Shown here: piece by piece, positions 24,364-32,371 of the stretch | How the letters are laid out: every line of letters begins with the position of its first letter | Numbering within the stretch: the stretch's first letter is position 1 | DNA from: Glacieibacterium sp964246975 | Lineage (GTDB): Bacteria; Pseudomonadota; Alphaproteobacteria; Sphingomonadales; Sphingomonadaceae | Reading direction: 5' to 3' | Assembly: GCA_964246975.1 (NCBI GenBank) | Contig: CAXTSL010000005.1 | Coordinates: forward strand, 1-54,095 | DNA length: 54,095 bases | The notes under the pieces: generated by a model | What the model saw: only the letters and a program-made list of their open reading frames with translations | Told to the model about the DNA's origin: nothing | The model's database searches: none | Made by a program: the position numbers and the translations under genes

Positions 24364-25143
24364 TCACGCCCGCTCGGCCTCGGCGAGTTGCGCGAACACC
24401 GCCTGTACCAGCGCAGGGCCGCTATGGCGGGCGTCGGCGGGATGCGCCGCGACCCAGTCGAGGGCGTCGGCGATGAGCATCATGTCGCGCCCTTCGAGCT
24501 GCGCGTCGACGCGGCGGAAAGCGCGCGCGACATGCGCGGGCAGGTCGACGCCGACGACGCGGCCGGTCGCGGGCGTATCGCACTCGACCGGCGGCGAGGT
24601 CACCAGATGCTCGCGGCAGAGCAGCGGCCGGTCGGCGTAGATCGAGCACAGTCGGTCTTCGAGGAACGGGCACGCGATGTGCATCGCGAGGTACGCCAGG
24701 CCGAACGCCGCGGCATTGTCGGGGTCGATCGTCCCCGCGCCGGCGCGCAGCGTGGCGGCGGAGGCTCGGGCAACAGCGAAACGCGCCTCGACCCGCGCGC
24801 GACGCTCCGGGTCCATCGCGGCGACGGTGGCGGCGAGCCCGCGCGCTTCCGATCGCGTGATCGGCACCGCCTGATAGCAGCACGCGGCACAGCGCATCCC
24901 GCACGTCACCGGTGTCCCGGCGGCGGCGGCGGCGGCCGCAGCACCGTCGGCGACGACCGCGTCGGCAAGGCCCTGGACGACTGGCAGGATGTCGAACAAG
25001 GGCACGGCCCCGGCGGGCACGGTGACAGCCACGGCGAGCGTCGTGCCGCCGATGCGCAGTACGACGCTGCCCGACATCGCGTCGTCGCCCGCCGCGACGG
25101 GCGCAGTGAGCGTCAGTGTTCGCGGCGTCGGTGGGTCATTCAT
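24364..25143 (-). CDS. YkgJ-family cysteine-cluster protein
   Basis: 259 residues. A Cys-rich core, CGMRCAACC then CPFLEDRLCSIYADRPLLCREH, gives the spaced Cys pattern of the YkgJ/UPF0153 family, thought to bind zinc or an iron-sulfur cluster; activity is unknown. The N-terminal 80 residues are Ala/Val-rich and not conserved. ATG at 25143; the frame stays open to 25158. It lies 78 bp downstream of pufC on the same strand, beyond the putative puf terminator, so it may be partly cotranscribed by readthrough. Confidence 0.8.
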   Translation of the reverse strand: MNDPPTPRTLTLTAPVAAGDDAMSGSVVLRIGGTTLAVAVTVPAGAVPLFDILPVVQGLADAVVADGAAAAAAAAGTPVTCGMRCAACCYQAVPITRSEARGLAATVAAMDPERRARVEARFAVARASAATLRAGAGTIDPDNAAAFGLAYLAMHIACPFLEDRLCSIYADRPLLCREHLVTSPPVECDTPATGRVVGVDLPAHVARAFRRVDAQLEGRDMMLIADALDWVAAHPADARHSGPALVQAVFAQLAEAERA

Positions 25144-25182
25144 AACGAAGCGCGGCACGACGCACGCGGCCCCCCAACGAGC

Positions 25183-25212
25183 CGCCCGCCGCCCCGACCG
25201 GGACGACGGGCG
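25183..25212 (-). terminator. Stem-loop downstream of pufC
   Basis: Thirteen-base arms CGCCCGCCGCCCC and GGGACGACGGGCG with a 4-base loop; in the leftward RNA the two mismatched positions are G-U pairs. Lies 9 bp after the pufC stop. No T-run follows, so it may act as an RNA 3' stabiliser as much as a terminator. Confidence 0.5.
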
Positions 25213-25221
25213 TCGCCATCG

Positions 25222-26721
25222 CTATTTCCGCACGGTCACTTCGACGCGGCGCGCATCGGCGTTGGTATCGCCGGTTCCCGTCGTGTCGGCGGGCTTTTCG
25301 AGGACGATCTGCGCCTCGGGAACGCCCGCCGCCTTGAGCGCCGCCGCCACTGCCTTGGCACGGTTCTTCGAGAGTTCGGCGTTCGCCGCCGCGTTGCCCG
25401 TCGCGTCGTTGAAGCCCGAGATGACGAGCCTCGCCTTTGGATCGGCCTTCGCCGCGCCGATGACCCCGCTCGCCCGCTCGGCGACCTGCGGCGCGACCGC
25501 CGACTTGCCGGTGTCGAAATAGACGTTGAGCTGCGGCAAATTGTCGACGACTTCGGAGGTTGCCCCCGCTCCCGTCGGCACCGCCTGCACGGGCGATGTG
25601 GTCGCGGGCCCGCCGGTCATCGCGCCAGGTTCGTGGTACGCTGCCGTCATCGCGTTCGCGCTATCGGGCGTCCCGCCGGCCAGGTGCGGGCGATACGCGC
25701 CGTTCCGCAGATACGGATAGTCGGGCAGCATCGACACCCCGCCGAGCGGCTTTGACACGCCCTGATGGCAGGTCAGGCAGTTGACCTTGTACGGATCGCC
25801 GAGCGGACCCTTGCGGTTGGCCGGGAACACCCCCGCCAGCGGCAGGATATAGTCCGAATTGGTGTTGCGCACCATGCGGATGCCGTACCACGCCGTACCG
25901 CGCTGGGCGCGGCTTAGGTTCCACGCGCGGAACGACTGGCTGTTGTGGCAATAGGTGCAGTTGACCCCCAGCGACTGCGACAGGTGCATCATCAAGCCGT
26001 AGCTATGCTCGGCGGTCTTGAGCGACACCTGGTGGTCGGCCGACGGATACGGGCTGCTCGCGGCAACGCGGATATTCTTGGCATTGCCCTGGAAATACTC
26101 GGCAAAGGCGTTCGACGGCAGCGACGCATAGCCGACATTCTCGTCGGGCGTATTCTGGCCGTGCTTGTTGCCGCGCAACAGCGCACCCTTCTGGTCGCCC
26201 GAAGTGATCATCGCCCATTTGTTGACCGGCACGTTATTGCCGCGGTGGCAGGTCCAGCACGTCACGCCGGTTGCTTGAACGTGGCTCGTCCAGTCGTTGT
26301 TGATGTTGCGCGTCATCTGGATCATCTTGCGCGCGACGATCTTGGTGTATTTCTCGTCCGACGCCATGTTCTCGGGGTTGTGGCAATAGTTGCACCCCTG
26401 CCCCTCGGCGTCGCCCGGCGCGACCCACAGCGTCATCGACGCCATGAAATGATTGAACTCCTCGGTGCTGAGATCGGTTAGCACCTTGACGTTCTGATAC
26501 GCCGCCGTCGCCCGCTCGCCCTGCCGCATCGACGCTTCGAGCGCGTAGGGCGGTGCGGGGATCGCCGCCTGCTTGGCCTTCGACGACACGTCGGCGACCT
26601 GTTGGAGGCCGGCCCCGCGATAGCCGGTCTGGCTCCATTCCTTCATGCCCGGCTCGCAGGCGCTGAGCAGCAGGCCCAGGCTCGCGGCGGTCAGCAGGGC
26701 TTGGACGGTGTGGCGCTTCAT
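25222..26721 (-). CDS. pufC: Photosynthetic reaction-centre cytochrome c subunit fused to an OmpA-like domain
   Basis: 499 residues. Tetrahaem cytochrome that re-reduces the special pair on the periplasmic side. Lipoprotein signal with Cys at 22 (LLLSAC). Four CxxCH haem sites at 110-114, 155-159, 255-259 and 315-319. The family normally ends soon after the fourth haem, near 350 residues. Here a linker (350-393) leads to an OmpA-like domain at about 395-499: YFDTGKSAVAP, GFNDATG with D439, ELSKNRAKAV with R454, and ADARRVEVTV. D439 and R454 fit the peptidoglycan-binding pair of OmpA. ATG overlaps the pufM stop by 4 bp. The fusion is directly readable in one open frame. Confidence 0.96.
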   Translation of the reverse strand: MKRHTVQALLTAASLGLLLSACEPGMKEWSQTGYRGAGLQQVADVSSKAKQAAIPAPPYALEASMRQGERATAAYQNVKVLTDLSTEEFNHFMASMTLWVAPGDAEGQGCNYCHNPENMASDEKYTKIVARKMIQMTRNINNDWTSHVQATGVTCWTCHRGNNVPVNKWAMITSGDQKGALLRGNKHGQNTPDENVGYASLPSNAFAEYFQGNAKNIRVAASSPYPSADHQVSLKTAEHSYGLMMHLSQSLGVNCTYCHNSQSFRAWNLSRAQRGTAWYGIRMVRNTNSDYILPLAGVFPANRKGPLGDPYKVNCLTCHQGVSKPLGGVSMLPDYPYLRNGAYRPHLAGGTPDSANAMTAAYHEPGAMTGGPATTSPVQAVPTGAGATSEVVDNLPQLNVYFDTGKSAVAPQVAERASGVIGAAKADPKARLVISGFNDATGNAAANAELSKNRAKAVAAALKAAGVPEAQIVLEKPADTTGTGDTNADARRVEVTVRK

Positions 26722-27695
26722 TGTGCGGCTCCCGTGTTCGTCAGCGCGGGATCGACGGTCCCCGTGCTCTCGTACATCGGCGCATAGTGATGCTGTTGCG
26801 CCCACAGATACCAGTTGTCGACGACGGTACCGGTCAACAGGATGCCGATGCCGCCGGTGAAAGTGGTCAGCACCGCGAACCACCACGCCCAGCGGTGGAT
26901 CGACTCGGCGGTGGCGTTGAAGCCCATCGTCCAGCGCCAGAACAGCGCGCCGCGCTCGAACGCGGTGCCGCGATCGGTGATCTGCTCGATCTCGCGCTCC
27001 GACCCGTAGCGCCCGGTCGCCAGCACGGTCGCGCCGTGCATCGCGAACAGCAAGGTCGAGCCGTAGAGGAAGGCGATCGAGAGGCAGTGGAAGGGGTTGT
27101 AGAAGAGGTTGCCGTAGCGGATCGAGAAGGCGGCGGTCCAGTCGAGGTGCGGGAAGATCCCGAACGGCACCGACTCGGCCCACGATCCCATCGCCAGCGG
27201 CCGGATGAAGCCGATCGACAGCATCAGGAAGATCGCCGACAGGAACGCCCAGGCGACATGCGTGCCCATCCCCAGCGCACGGGCGCGGGTATAGGTGCGC
27301 GCCCACCACAGCAGCACCGACGCGGTCATGAAGAACCCCGCCATCAGCCACCAGCCACCCTGCGCCAGCGGCGGAAACACCTTGAGGCCGTATTGCGGCC
27401 CCGGCGTTTCGAGCGCCAGCCACGGCAGCTGGCGGACGAACTGGATCGGATCCCAGTTGACCGACGCCCACATGTTGAGGCCGATGATCTCGAAGGCGAG
27501 AAAGCCGCAGATCAGCGACGCGAGACCCAGTCGACCGAGATAGATCGGGCCGATCTGCGCCGCGCCGAGCTTGCCGGCCCAATAGCTGTAACCGGGACTG
27601 CCGTCGCGCGGGAAGCTGTCGGCGGGCAGCGGCACCCCCATCTCGGGTGCCGAGCGCAATTGGATCTGGGTGAAGATGTTCTGATACCGTGCCAT
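26718..27695 (-). CDS. pufM: Reaction-centre M subunit
   Basis: 325 residues, five membrane helices. Binds bacteriochlorophyll, bacteriopheophytin and quinone QA of the type-2 reaction centre. Family markers visible: IYLGRLGLASLICGFLAFEIIGLN, IGFIRPLAMGSW, GIFPHLDW, NPFHCLSIAFLYGS (special-pair His region), ERGALFWRWTMGFNATAESIHRW with the iron/quinone ligands. ATG at 27695, 14 bp after the pufL stop; the 3' end overlaps pufC by 4 bp. Slightly longer C-terminal tail (YESTGTVDPALTNTGAAQ) than in purple non-sulphur bacteria. Confidence 0.98.
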   Translation of the reverse strand: MARYQNIFTQIQLRSAPEMGVPLPADSFPRDGSPGYSYWAGKLGAAQIGPIYLGRLGLASLICGFLAFEIIGLNMWASVNWDPIQFVRQLPWLALETPGPQYGLKVFPPLAQGGWWLMAGFFMTASVLLWWARTYTRARALGMGTHVAWAFLSAIFLMLSIGFIRPLAMGSWAESVPFGIFPHLDWTAAFSIRYGNLFYNPFHCLSIAFLYGSTLLFAMHGATVLATGRYGSEREIEQITDRGTAFERGALFWRWTMGFNATAESIHRWAWWFAVLTTFTGGIGILLTGTVVDNWYLWAQQHHYAPMYESTGTVDPALTNTGAAQ

Positions 27696-27709
27696 TTTGC
27701 CTTACCCCC

Positions 27710-28534
27710 TCACGACCAGATCGGCAGGTTGAGCCACCACGTCCACCACTCGGGCCAGCCGCGCGTCCAGAACGGCCCCGAGATGATGATGCACACCGCG
27801 CTCCAGAACCCGGCGTTGAGCGCGAGGAACAGTCCGAGCCGGTGAATGCCGAGCGTCCCGATCGAATAGCCGATGAGGTCGCGGAAGAACGTGTCCTCGT
27901 ACTCGGGCGACTTGACGTCGCTGCCCTTCGCCGGGTTGACCGCCGACAGGATCAGGCCGCCGTGCATCGCGAGCGCCAGCGTCGTCGTGAAGAAGAAGCT
28001 GACCGCCAGCATGTGCGCCGGGTTGTAGTGGAAATGCAGATATTGATAGCCGGTGTTCGACACCCAATCGAGGTGACTGAAGATGCCGTAGGGGAAGCCG
28101 AAGCCCCACGCCCCGAGCAGCATCGGCCGGATGATCACCAGGCTGATGTAGGCGAAGACCGCCATGCCGTAGGCGAAGGGCACGTGATAGCCCATGCCCA
28201 GCTTGCGGCTGATCTCGACCTGGCGCAGCGCCCAGGAGACGAACGCCCCGGTCGCACACATCGTGATGACCTGCCAGAATCCGCCCTCGCGCAACGGCGC
28301 GAAGCCGAGGCCGTATTTGAGATCGGGCGGCGCGATCGAGATGAGCAGCGGGTTCCACGTCGGCCCGAGCGATGCGGCGTAGATGATCAACAGCGTGCCG
28401 AGCAGGCTGCAGAACACCGTCGTGACCCCGAAGAAGCCGACGTAGAAAGGTCCGACCCAGAAGTCGAACAGGTCGCCGCCGAGGAGCGTTCCTCCCCGGA
28501 CGCGATATTTTCGCTCGAAGCTCAACAGCGCCAT
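27710..28534 (-). CDS. pufL: Reaction-centre L subunit
   Basis: 274 residues, five helices; partner of PufM and binder of the active branch and quinone QB. Begins with the conserved ALLSFERKYRVRGGTL and contains DLFDFWVGPFYVGFFG, GIFSHLDW, YNPAHMLAVSFFFTTTLALAMHG and a C-terminal WWTWWLNLPIW. ATG at 28534. 126 bp separate it from pufA, including a strong stem-loop, an arrangement known to uncouple LH1 from reaction-centre mRNA levels in Rhodobacter. Confidence 0.98.
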   Translation of the reverse strand: MALLSFERKYRVRGGTLLGGDLFDFWVGPFYVGFFGVTTVFCSLLGTLLIIYAASLGPTWNPLLISIAPPDLKYGLGFAPLREGGFWQVITMCATGAFVSWALRQVEISRKLGMGYHVPFAYGMAVFAYISLVIIRPMLLGAWGFGFPYGIFSHLDWVSNTGYQYLHFHYNPAHMLAVSFFFTTTLALAMHGGLILSAVNPAKGSDVKSPEYEDTFFRDLIGYSIGTLGIHRLGLFLALNAGFWSAVCIIISGPFWTRGWPEWWTWWLNLPIWS

Positions 28535-28615
28535 ATGCCTGCCCCTCCGGCCGCGTCCGCCCGTCGGGGGCGCGCGGTCCGTCCTGAAAATCGTGTCGTC
28601 AGCCCGCCCGATGGG

Positions 28616-28655
28616 CGTCCGGCGGAACCGGGGTCGCCCCCTGCCCCGCCGGACG
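28616..28655 (-). other. pufA-pufL intercistronic stem-loop
   Basis: A perfect 10-bp stem (CGTCCGGCGG / CCGCCGGACG) with a 20-base GC-rich loop, beginning 5 bp after the pufA stop. In Rhodobacter a stem-loop at this place protects pufBA mRNA from 3' decay and keeps LH1 in excess over reaction centres. The same function here is inferred from position. Confidence 0.6.
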
Positions 28656-28660
28656 GGCCG

Positions 28661-28834
28661 TCAGGTTGCCGGTGCGGCGGCGGGTGCCGACGCGGGCGTA
28701 CCGGGGTTCTGCAACCAGTTGAACCGGTCGGTGCTGAGCAGGATGAAGTGGATCAGCAGCGCCAGGACGAACAGGAAGATGAACAGGGCAACCAGCGCGC
28801 GGCGCGGGTCGACCATTTGCCAGAGTCTCCACAT
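28661..28834 (-). CDS. pufA: Light-harvesting 1 alpha polypeptide
   Basis: 57 residues: one membrane helix with the bacteriochlorophyll His in LIHFILLSTDRFNWL, after the typical start MWRLWQMVDPRRA. The Ala/Pro-rich tail (NPGTPASAPAAAPAT) is short. ATG at 28834 lies 13 bp after the pufB stop. A longer frame on the same DNA is a shadow. Followed at once by the stem-loop before pufL. Confidence 0.96.
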   Translation of the reverse strand: MWRLWQMVDPRRALVALFIFLFVLALLIHFILLSTDRFNWLQNPGTPASAPAAAPAT

Positions 28835-28847
28835 GGTCTGGGTCTCC

Positions 28848-29078
28848 TTATGCGAGGCCGGTCGCGGCGGGTGCCGCGATGGCGGGGGTCAGTTCGGCCA
28901 TGGCTTGCGCCTCGCCGAGCCACGGACGCCACTGCCAGACGAGGAAGTGCGCGATGATGGCCACAACCGTGAAGATGATGAAGCTCATCATGAACAGCTT
29001 GTGGAATTCCTTCGCTTCGGCCTCGCTGAGGTAAGTGCTCGGGCTGATCCGTTCGTCTCGGTCTCTGATATCGCTCAT
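28848..29078 (-). CDS. pufB: Light-harvesting 1 beta polypeptide with a long C-terminal tail
   Basis: 76 residues. N-terminal STYLSEAEAKEFHKLFM and the single helix with the pigment His in IIAHFLVWQWRPWL match LH1 beta. Most LH1 beta chains stop just after RPWL (about 50-55 residues); this one adds some 22 residues (GEAQAMAELTPAIAAPAATG and LA) that would lie in the periplasm. ATG at 29078 with GGAGATGGAG upstream. First puf gene; no pufQ is found in the 151 bp before it. Confidence 0.96.
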   Translation of the reverse strand: MSDIRDRDERISPSTYLSEAEAKEFHKLFMMSFIIFTVVAIIAHFLVWQWRPWLGEAQAMAELTPAIAAPAATGLA

Positions 29079-29143
29079 TGCTCCATCTCCACGTTGCCCG
29101 CCGGAAAATGGAAGCGCGCGAGCGCGTCTCCAGGCGGTATCGA

Positions 29144-29162
29144 CACGGCGACCGCCGCCGTG
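29144..29162 (-). other. Hairpin in the pufB leader
   Basis: A 7-bp perfect stem (CACGGCG / CGCCGTG) with a 5-base loop, 66 bp upstream of the pufB start, in the 151-bp gap after bchZ. It may slow 5' decay of processed puf mRNA. No PpsR-type box or clear promoter hexamers were found in this gap. Confidence 0.4.
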
Positions 29163-29229
29163 ACGATGGGTTGAGGACCCCCCATTATCGGGTCCGAAAG
29201 GGTGCGCGGCGCGCCGAGGCTTAAGTCCC

Positions 29230-30678
29230 TCATGCGGCCATGCTCTCGATGGCGCGGGCGGCGGTGGCCAGCTCGCGCGCGGTGACGGCGGAAAGTCCGG
29301 CGGCGCGGGCGGCGCGCTCGGCGGCGTCGCGCAGGCGCTTCGCCGCGCTGATCCGCACCAGCACAGGCTGCGCCTCGACGAGCGCGTCGAAGTCCTGTTT
29401 GGCGCTGTCGTCCCACGCGACCTGCGTCAGGATACGCGCCGGCGTCGCGTCGGCCTTGTCCATTGCGGTCGACAGCGGCAATATGTTGAACAGCGCGTCG
29501 AACAGCGCGTTGCAGACCTCCTGCACCAGCCATGTCGCGCCGGCGTAACCCATGTACGGTGTGCCCGTCGCACGCCGGATCGCGGCACCCGGGAAGCTGG
29601 CCGGCACATAGACCGCGCGGCTGCCCAGTTCGGCCATATACATGCGTTCGTTATAGCTGCCGAACATCACCAGCGGCGGGCTGTCCTTGAGCGCTGCCTT
29701 GACCGCCGCGTTGTCGGGCTTGACCCCGGCGGTGCGACTGAAGCTGAAGGTGCACGGCAGGCCGAGATCCTCTTCGAGGAAATTCCGCATGCCGCGCGCG
29801 TAGGTCTCGGTGGCCACGACCGCAAAGCTCGCGGTGCCGAAGAAATCCTGCGTCACCGAACGCCACAGATCCCAGAGCGGCTTGATCGTCGTGTGCTTCT
29901 CGCGTTCGACGAACGGCGCAGGGTCCAAGCCGAGGAGTTCGCCGAGCTTTTCGAGAAACAAGGTCGTCGAGGTCAGGCCGATCGGCGCCTGGAGATACGG
30001 ACGCTCGAGCGTCTCGCACAGCCCGCGCCCGAATTCGCGGTACATGCAGACGTTGACCTCGGCTTCCGCCAGCCGCTTCACGTCGGCGAGGTGGCTGCCG
30101 AGCGGGAAGACCATGTGGACTTCGGCCCCGACGCCTTCGATCAGGCGGCGGATCTCGTGCAGGTCCGACGCCATGTTGAAGCAGCCGTACATCGGCCCGA
30201 TGATGTTGACCTTGGGCTTGGCCCCCTCCTTGCGCGGTCGCAACGCGGGGACCTTCTTGGTGCCGTATTGCGTCCACAGCCACGTCAGCGCGCGGTCGGC
30301 GGCCTGCCACTGATCCTCGTCGATGGTGCGCGGCAGGAAGCGCTGAATGTTGGTGCCCTCGGGCGTCACGCCGCCGCCGATCATCTCGGCGATGCTGCCC
30401 GTCACGACGACGGCGGGCAGGTCGCGGTCGAGCGTCGCCCACGCGCGCTTCATCGCGCCCTCGGTGCCGTGGCGGCCGAGCTCGTCCTCGCCGAGTCCCG
30501 TCACGACGATCGGCAGCTCATGCGGCGGCAGGCCGTCGGTATAGTGGAGCACGCTGGTGACCGGCAGGTTCTCGCAGCCAACCGGGCCGTCGATGATGAC
30601 CTGCAGGCCCTTGATCGCGGTAAAGGCGTAGACCGCCCCCCAATAGCCGCCGGCGCGGTCGTGATCGAGGATCAGCAT
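29230..30678 (-). CDS. bchZ: Chlorophyllide a reductase subunit Z
   Basis: 482 residues. One of the two catalytic subunits (with BchY) of chlorophyllide a reductase, which with BchX reduces the B ring of chlorophyllide a toward bacteriochlorophyllide. Opens with MLILDHDRAGGYWGAVY, VIIDGPVGCENLPVTSVLHYTD, VTGSIAEMIGGGVTPEGTN and RFLPRTIDEDQWQ, as in BchZ. ATG at 30678 follows GGGGGAGGAG, a ribosome site formed by the edge of the adjacent repeat. The frame is open upstream through the repeat to ATGs at 30729, an alternative but less likely start. Confidence 0.97.
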   Translation of the reverse strand: MLILDHDRAGGYWGAVYAFTAIKGLQVIIDGPVGCENLPVTSVLHYTDGLPPHELPIVVTGLGEDELGRHGTEGAMKRAWATLDRDLPAVVVTGSIAEMIGGGVTPEGTNIQRFLPRTIDEDQWQAADRALTWLWTQYGTKKVPALRPRKEGAKPKVNIIGPMYGCFNMASDLHEIRRLIEGVGAEVHMVFPLGSHLADVKRLAEAEVNVCMYREFGRGLCETLERPYLQAPIGLTSTTLFLEKLGELLGLDPAPFVEREKHTTIKPLWDLWRSVTQDFFGTASFAVVATETYARGMRNFLEEDLGLPCTFSFSRTAGVKPDNAAVKAALKDSPPLVMFGSYNERMYMAELGSRAVYVPASFPGAAIRRATGTPYMGYAGATWLVQEVCNALFDALFNILPLSTAMDKADATPARILTQVAWDDSAKQDFDALVEAQPVLVRISAAKRLRDAAERAARAAGLSAVTARELATAARAIESMAA

Positions 30679-30683
30679 CAGCT

Positions 30684-30860
30684 CCTCCCCCTGAAGGGGG
30701 AGGACCCAAACAGGCAGCGCCCCCATCATCTCCTCCCCCTCTTCAGGGGGAGGTGGCGCGCAGCGCCGGAGGGGGCGGCGCGGGCGGAAGCCCCCTCCGT
30801 CGGCTGCGCCGCCACCTCCCCCTGAAGGGGGAGGACCCAAACAGGCAGCGCCCCCATCAT
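30684..30860. repeat. Repeat block inserted between bchY and bchZ, with a 46-bp direct duplication
   Basis: The 46-bp segments 30684-30729 and 30815-30860 are identical (CCTCCCCCTGAAGGGGGAGG at the left, then a unique part ending CGCCCCCATCAT), offset 131 bp. The right copy includes the bchY stop codon. Between and within the copies are CTCCCCCT/AGGGGGAG inverted repeats that would give strong RNA hairpins. The CCCCCTCCGTCG...GCCACCTCCCCCTGAAG part also occurs at 37.4 kb. bchC-X-Y overlap by 4 bp each, so this 178-bp gap is exceptional in the operon. Confidence 0.85.
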
Positions 30861-32371
30861 ACGCCCACCGACTCTTCCGCCTTCGCGGCGGCGATGCGCT
30901 TGGCGGCGATCTTGGCCTTGAACTCGGGGCGCGCGCGCGGCGTCGCTTCCCAGATGCCGGCGGTGTCGCCCGTGCCGACGCCCTCGAAAAACGCCTTCAT
31001 CCGGTCGAAGCGAATCTGGTTGCCGAGTGCGGCATTGACGACGGTGGCAAGGCTACCCGCCCCCGCCACGCCCATCAGCGGGCGCGCCGAGATCAGGTTG
31101 GTGAAATACAGCGCCGGAATAGCGCGCGCCTTGGCGTGCTGGACGACGGGGGTCGTGCCGATGGCGAGGTCGGGCTTGTAGAAATCGACCGCGCGCAGAT
31201 CGTGTTCGAGGCTGGCACGGTACTGGACCTGGACGCCGCGCGCTTCGAGCCACTCGCGGTCTGGGTCCGACCACTTCGTGCGCGGGCAGGCCGTTCCGAC
31301 ATAGGGGACTTCGGCCCCGCTCTCGATGAGCAGGCGCGCCACGAGCAGCTCGGAGCCCTCGTAGCCCGAGACGGTGATGCGGCCCTTGATCGGCTTGCCC
31401 GCGAGCGCGGCGCCGATGGCGGGGAGGAACTTGTTCTTCGCGGCGTCGACCTGGGCCTGCGCGATGCCGCAAGCCTTGCCCACCGCGTCGAGCCAGGCCG
31501 CCGTACCGTCGCGCCCGACCGGGGCCGAGGGCAGCACGGTCCGCCCCGCTGCCTCGAACTCGCGCACCGACGCTGTGTAGAAGGGGTGGATCGCGGCGAC
31601 GGCGGCGCAGTCGAGTGCGCTGTACAGCTCGCGCCACTCGCGCGTCGGCACGTTCGGCCCGACCGCCAGGCCGAGCGGTTCGAGCATCTGGCCGATGCCG
31701 ATGGGGTCGACCGGGAACATCTCGCCGAGCAGCGTGATCGTCGGCCGGTCGGTGCGCGTCGCGGGGGCGGCGACGGGGCCGGCCTCGACCTCCTTGCGCG
31801 CGTAAGCCAGCATCGCCCCCGCGAGTACATCCTTCGCCTCGGCGTGCGTCGGGATGCCGAAGCCCGGCACGTCGATGCCGATGATGCGGACCCCGTCGAT
31901 CTGGTCGGGGAGGAGTTGCAGCGGCACGCCGCTCGCGGTCGGCACGCACAGGTTGGTGACGACGATGGTATCGTACAGCGCCGGGTCGGCCATCTGGTGG
32001 ACGGCGTCGCGGATGTCCTCGAACAATTTGCCGGTGACGAGGCTTTCCGAATTGAACGGCACATAGCCGACCGAGCGCCGCGCGCCGTAGAAATGCGAGG
32101 TGAAGGTCAGGCCGTAGACGCAGCAGGCCGACCCCGACAGGATCGTCGCGGTGCGGCGCATCCTGAGACCGACGCGCAAACTGCCGAACGCCGGGCACAT
32201 CGACTGGGGCTGATCGTGCGGGCCTTGCGGGTAGTCGGCGGCATAGCGCGCGAGGATTTCGGACTTGCCCGCGGCGGCGGCGGCGGCGTGCATCGTCGAA
32301 CCGCTCGCGCAGCCGCCTTCGACGGCCGGAGCGGCGTCGTTCGCCGGGGTCAAGGCGAGCGCTTCGCTCAT
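30857..32371 (-). CDS. bchY: Chlorophyllide a reductase subunit Y
   Basis: 504 residues. Nitrogenase-like catalytic subunit paired with BchZ. Conserved SMCPAFGSLRVGLRMRRT, SGSACCVYGLTFTSHFYG, FGIPTHAEAKDV, ITLLGEMFPVDP and ISARPLMGVAGAGSL. Cys residues in CPAF and ACC are suited to bind the shared iron-sulfur cluster. ATG at 32371 overlaps the bchX stop (ATGA). The stop codon lies in the repeat block before bchZ. Confidence 0.97.
   Translation of the reverse strand: MSEALALTPANDAAPAVEGGCASGSTMHAAAAAAGKSEILARYAADYPQGPHDQPQSMCPAFGSLRVGLRMRRTATILSGSACCVYGLTFTSHFYGARRSVGYVPFNSESLVTGKLFEDIRDAVHQMADPALYDTIVVTNLCVPTASGVPLQLLPDQIDGVRIIGIDVPGFGIPTHAEAKDVLAGAMLAYARKEVEAGPVAAPATRTDRPTITLLGEMFPVDPIGIGQMLEPLGLAVGPNVPTREWRELYSALDCAAVAAIHPFYTASVREFEAAGRTVLPSAPVGRDGTAAWLDAVGKACGIAQAQVDAAKNKFLPAIGAALAGKPIKGRITVSGYEGSELLVARLLIESGAEVPYVGTACPRTKWSDPDREWLEARGVQVQYRASLEHDLRAVDFYKPDLAIGTTPVVQHAKARAIPALYFTNLISARPLMGVAGAGSLATVVNAALGNQIRFDRMKAFFEGVGTGDTAGIWEATPRARPEFKAKIAAKRIAAAKAEESVGV

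Noticed and set aside
25222..27582. A 786-residue leftward frame across pufM and pufC, suggesting a PufM-PufC fusion
   Set aside because: The part overlapping pufM is in another frame from PufM and is compositionally random; PufC has its own start with lipoprotein signal at 26721.
29079..29229. Possible pufQ before pufB
   Set aside because: Only 151 bp, no frame with PufQ-like membrane sequence; a hairpin and leader are more likely.
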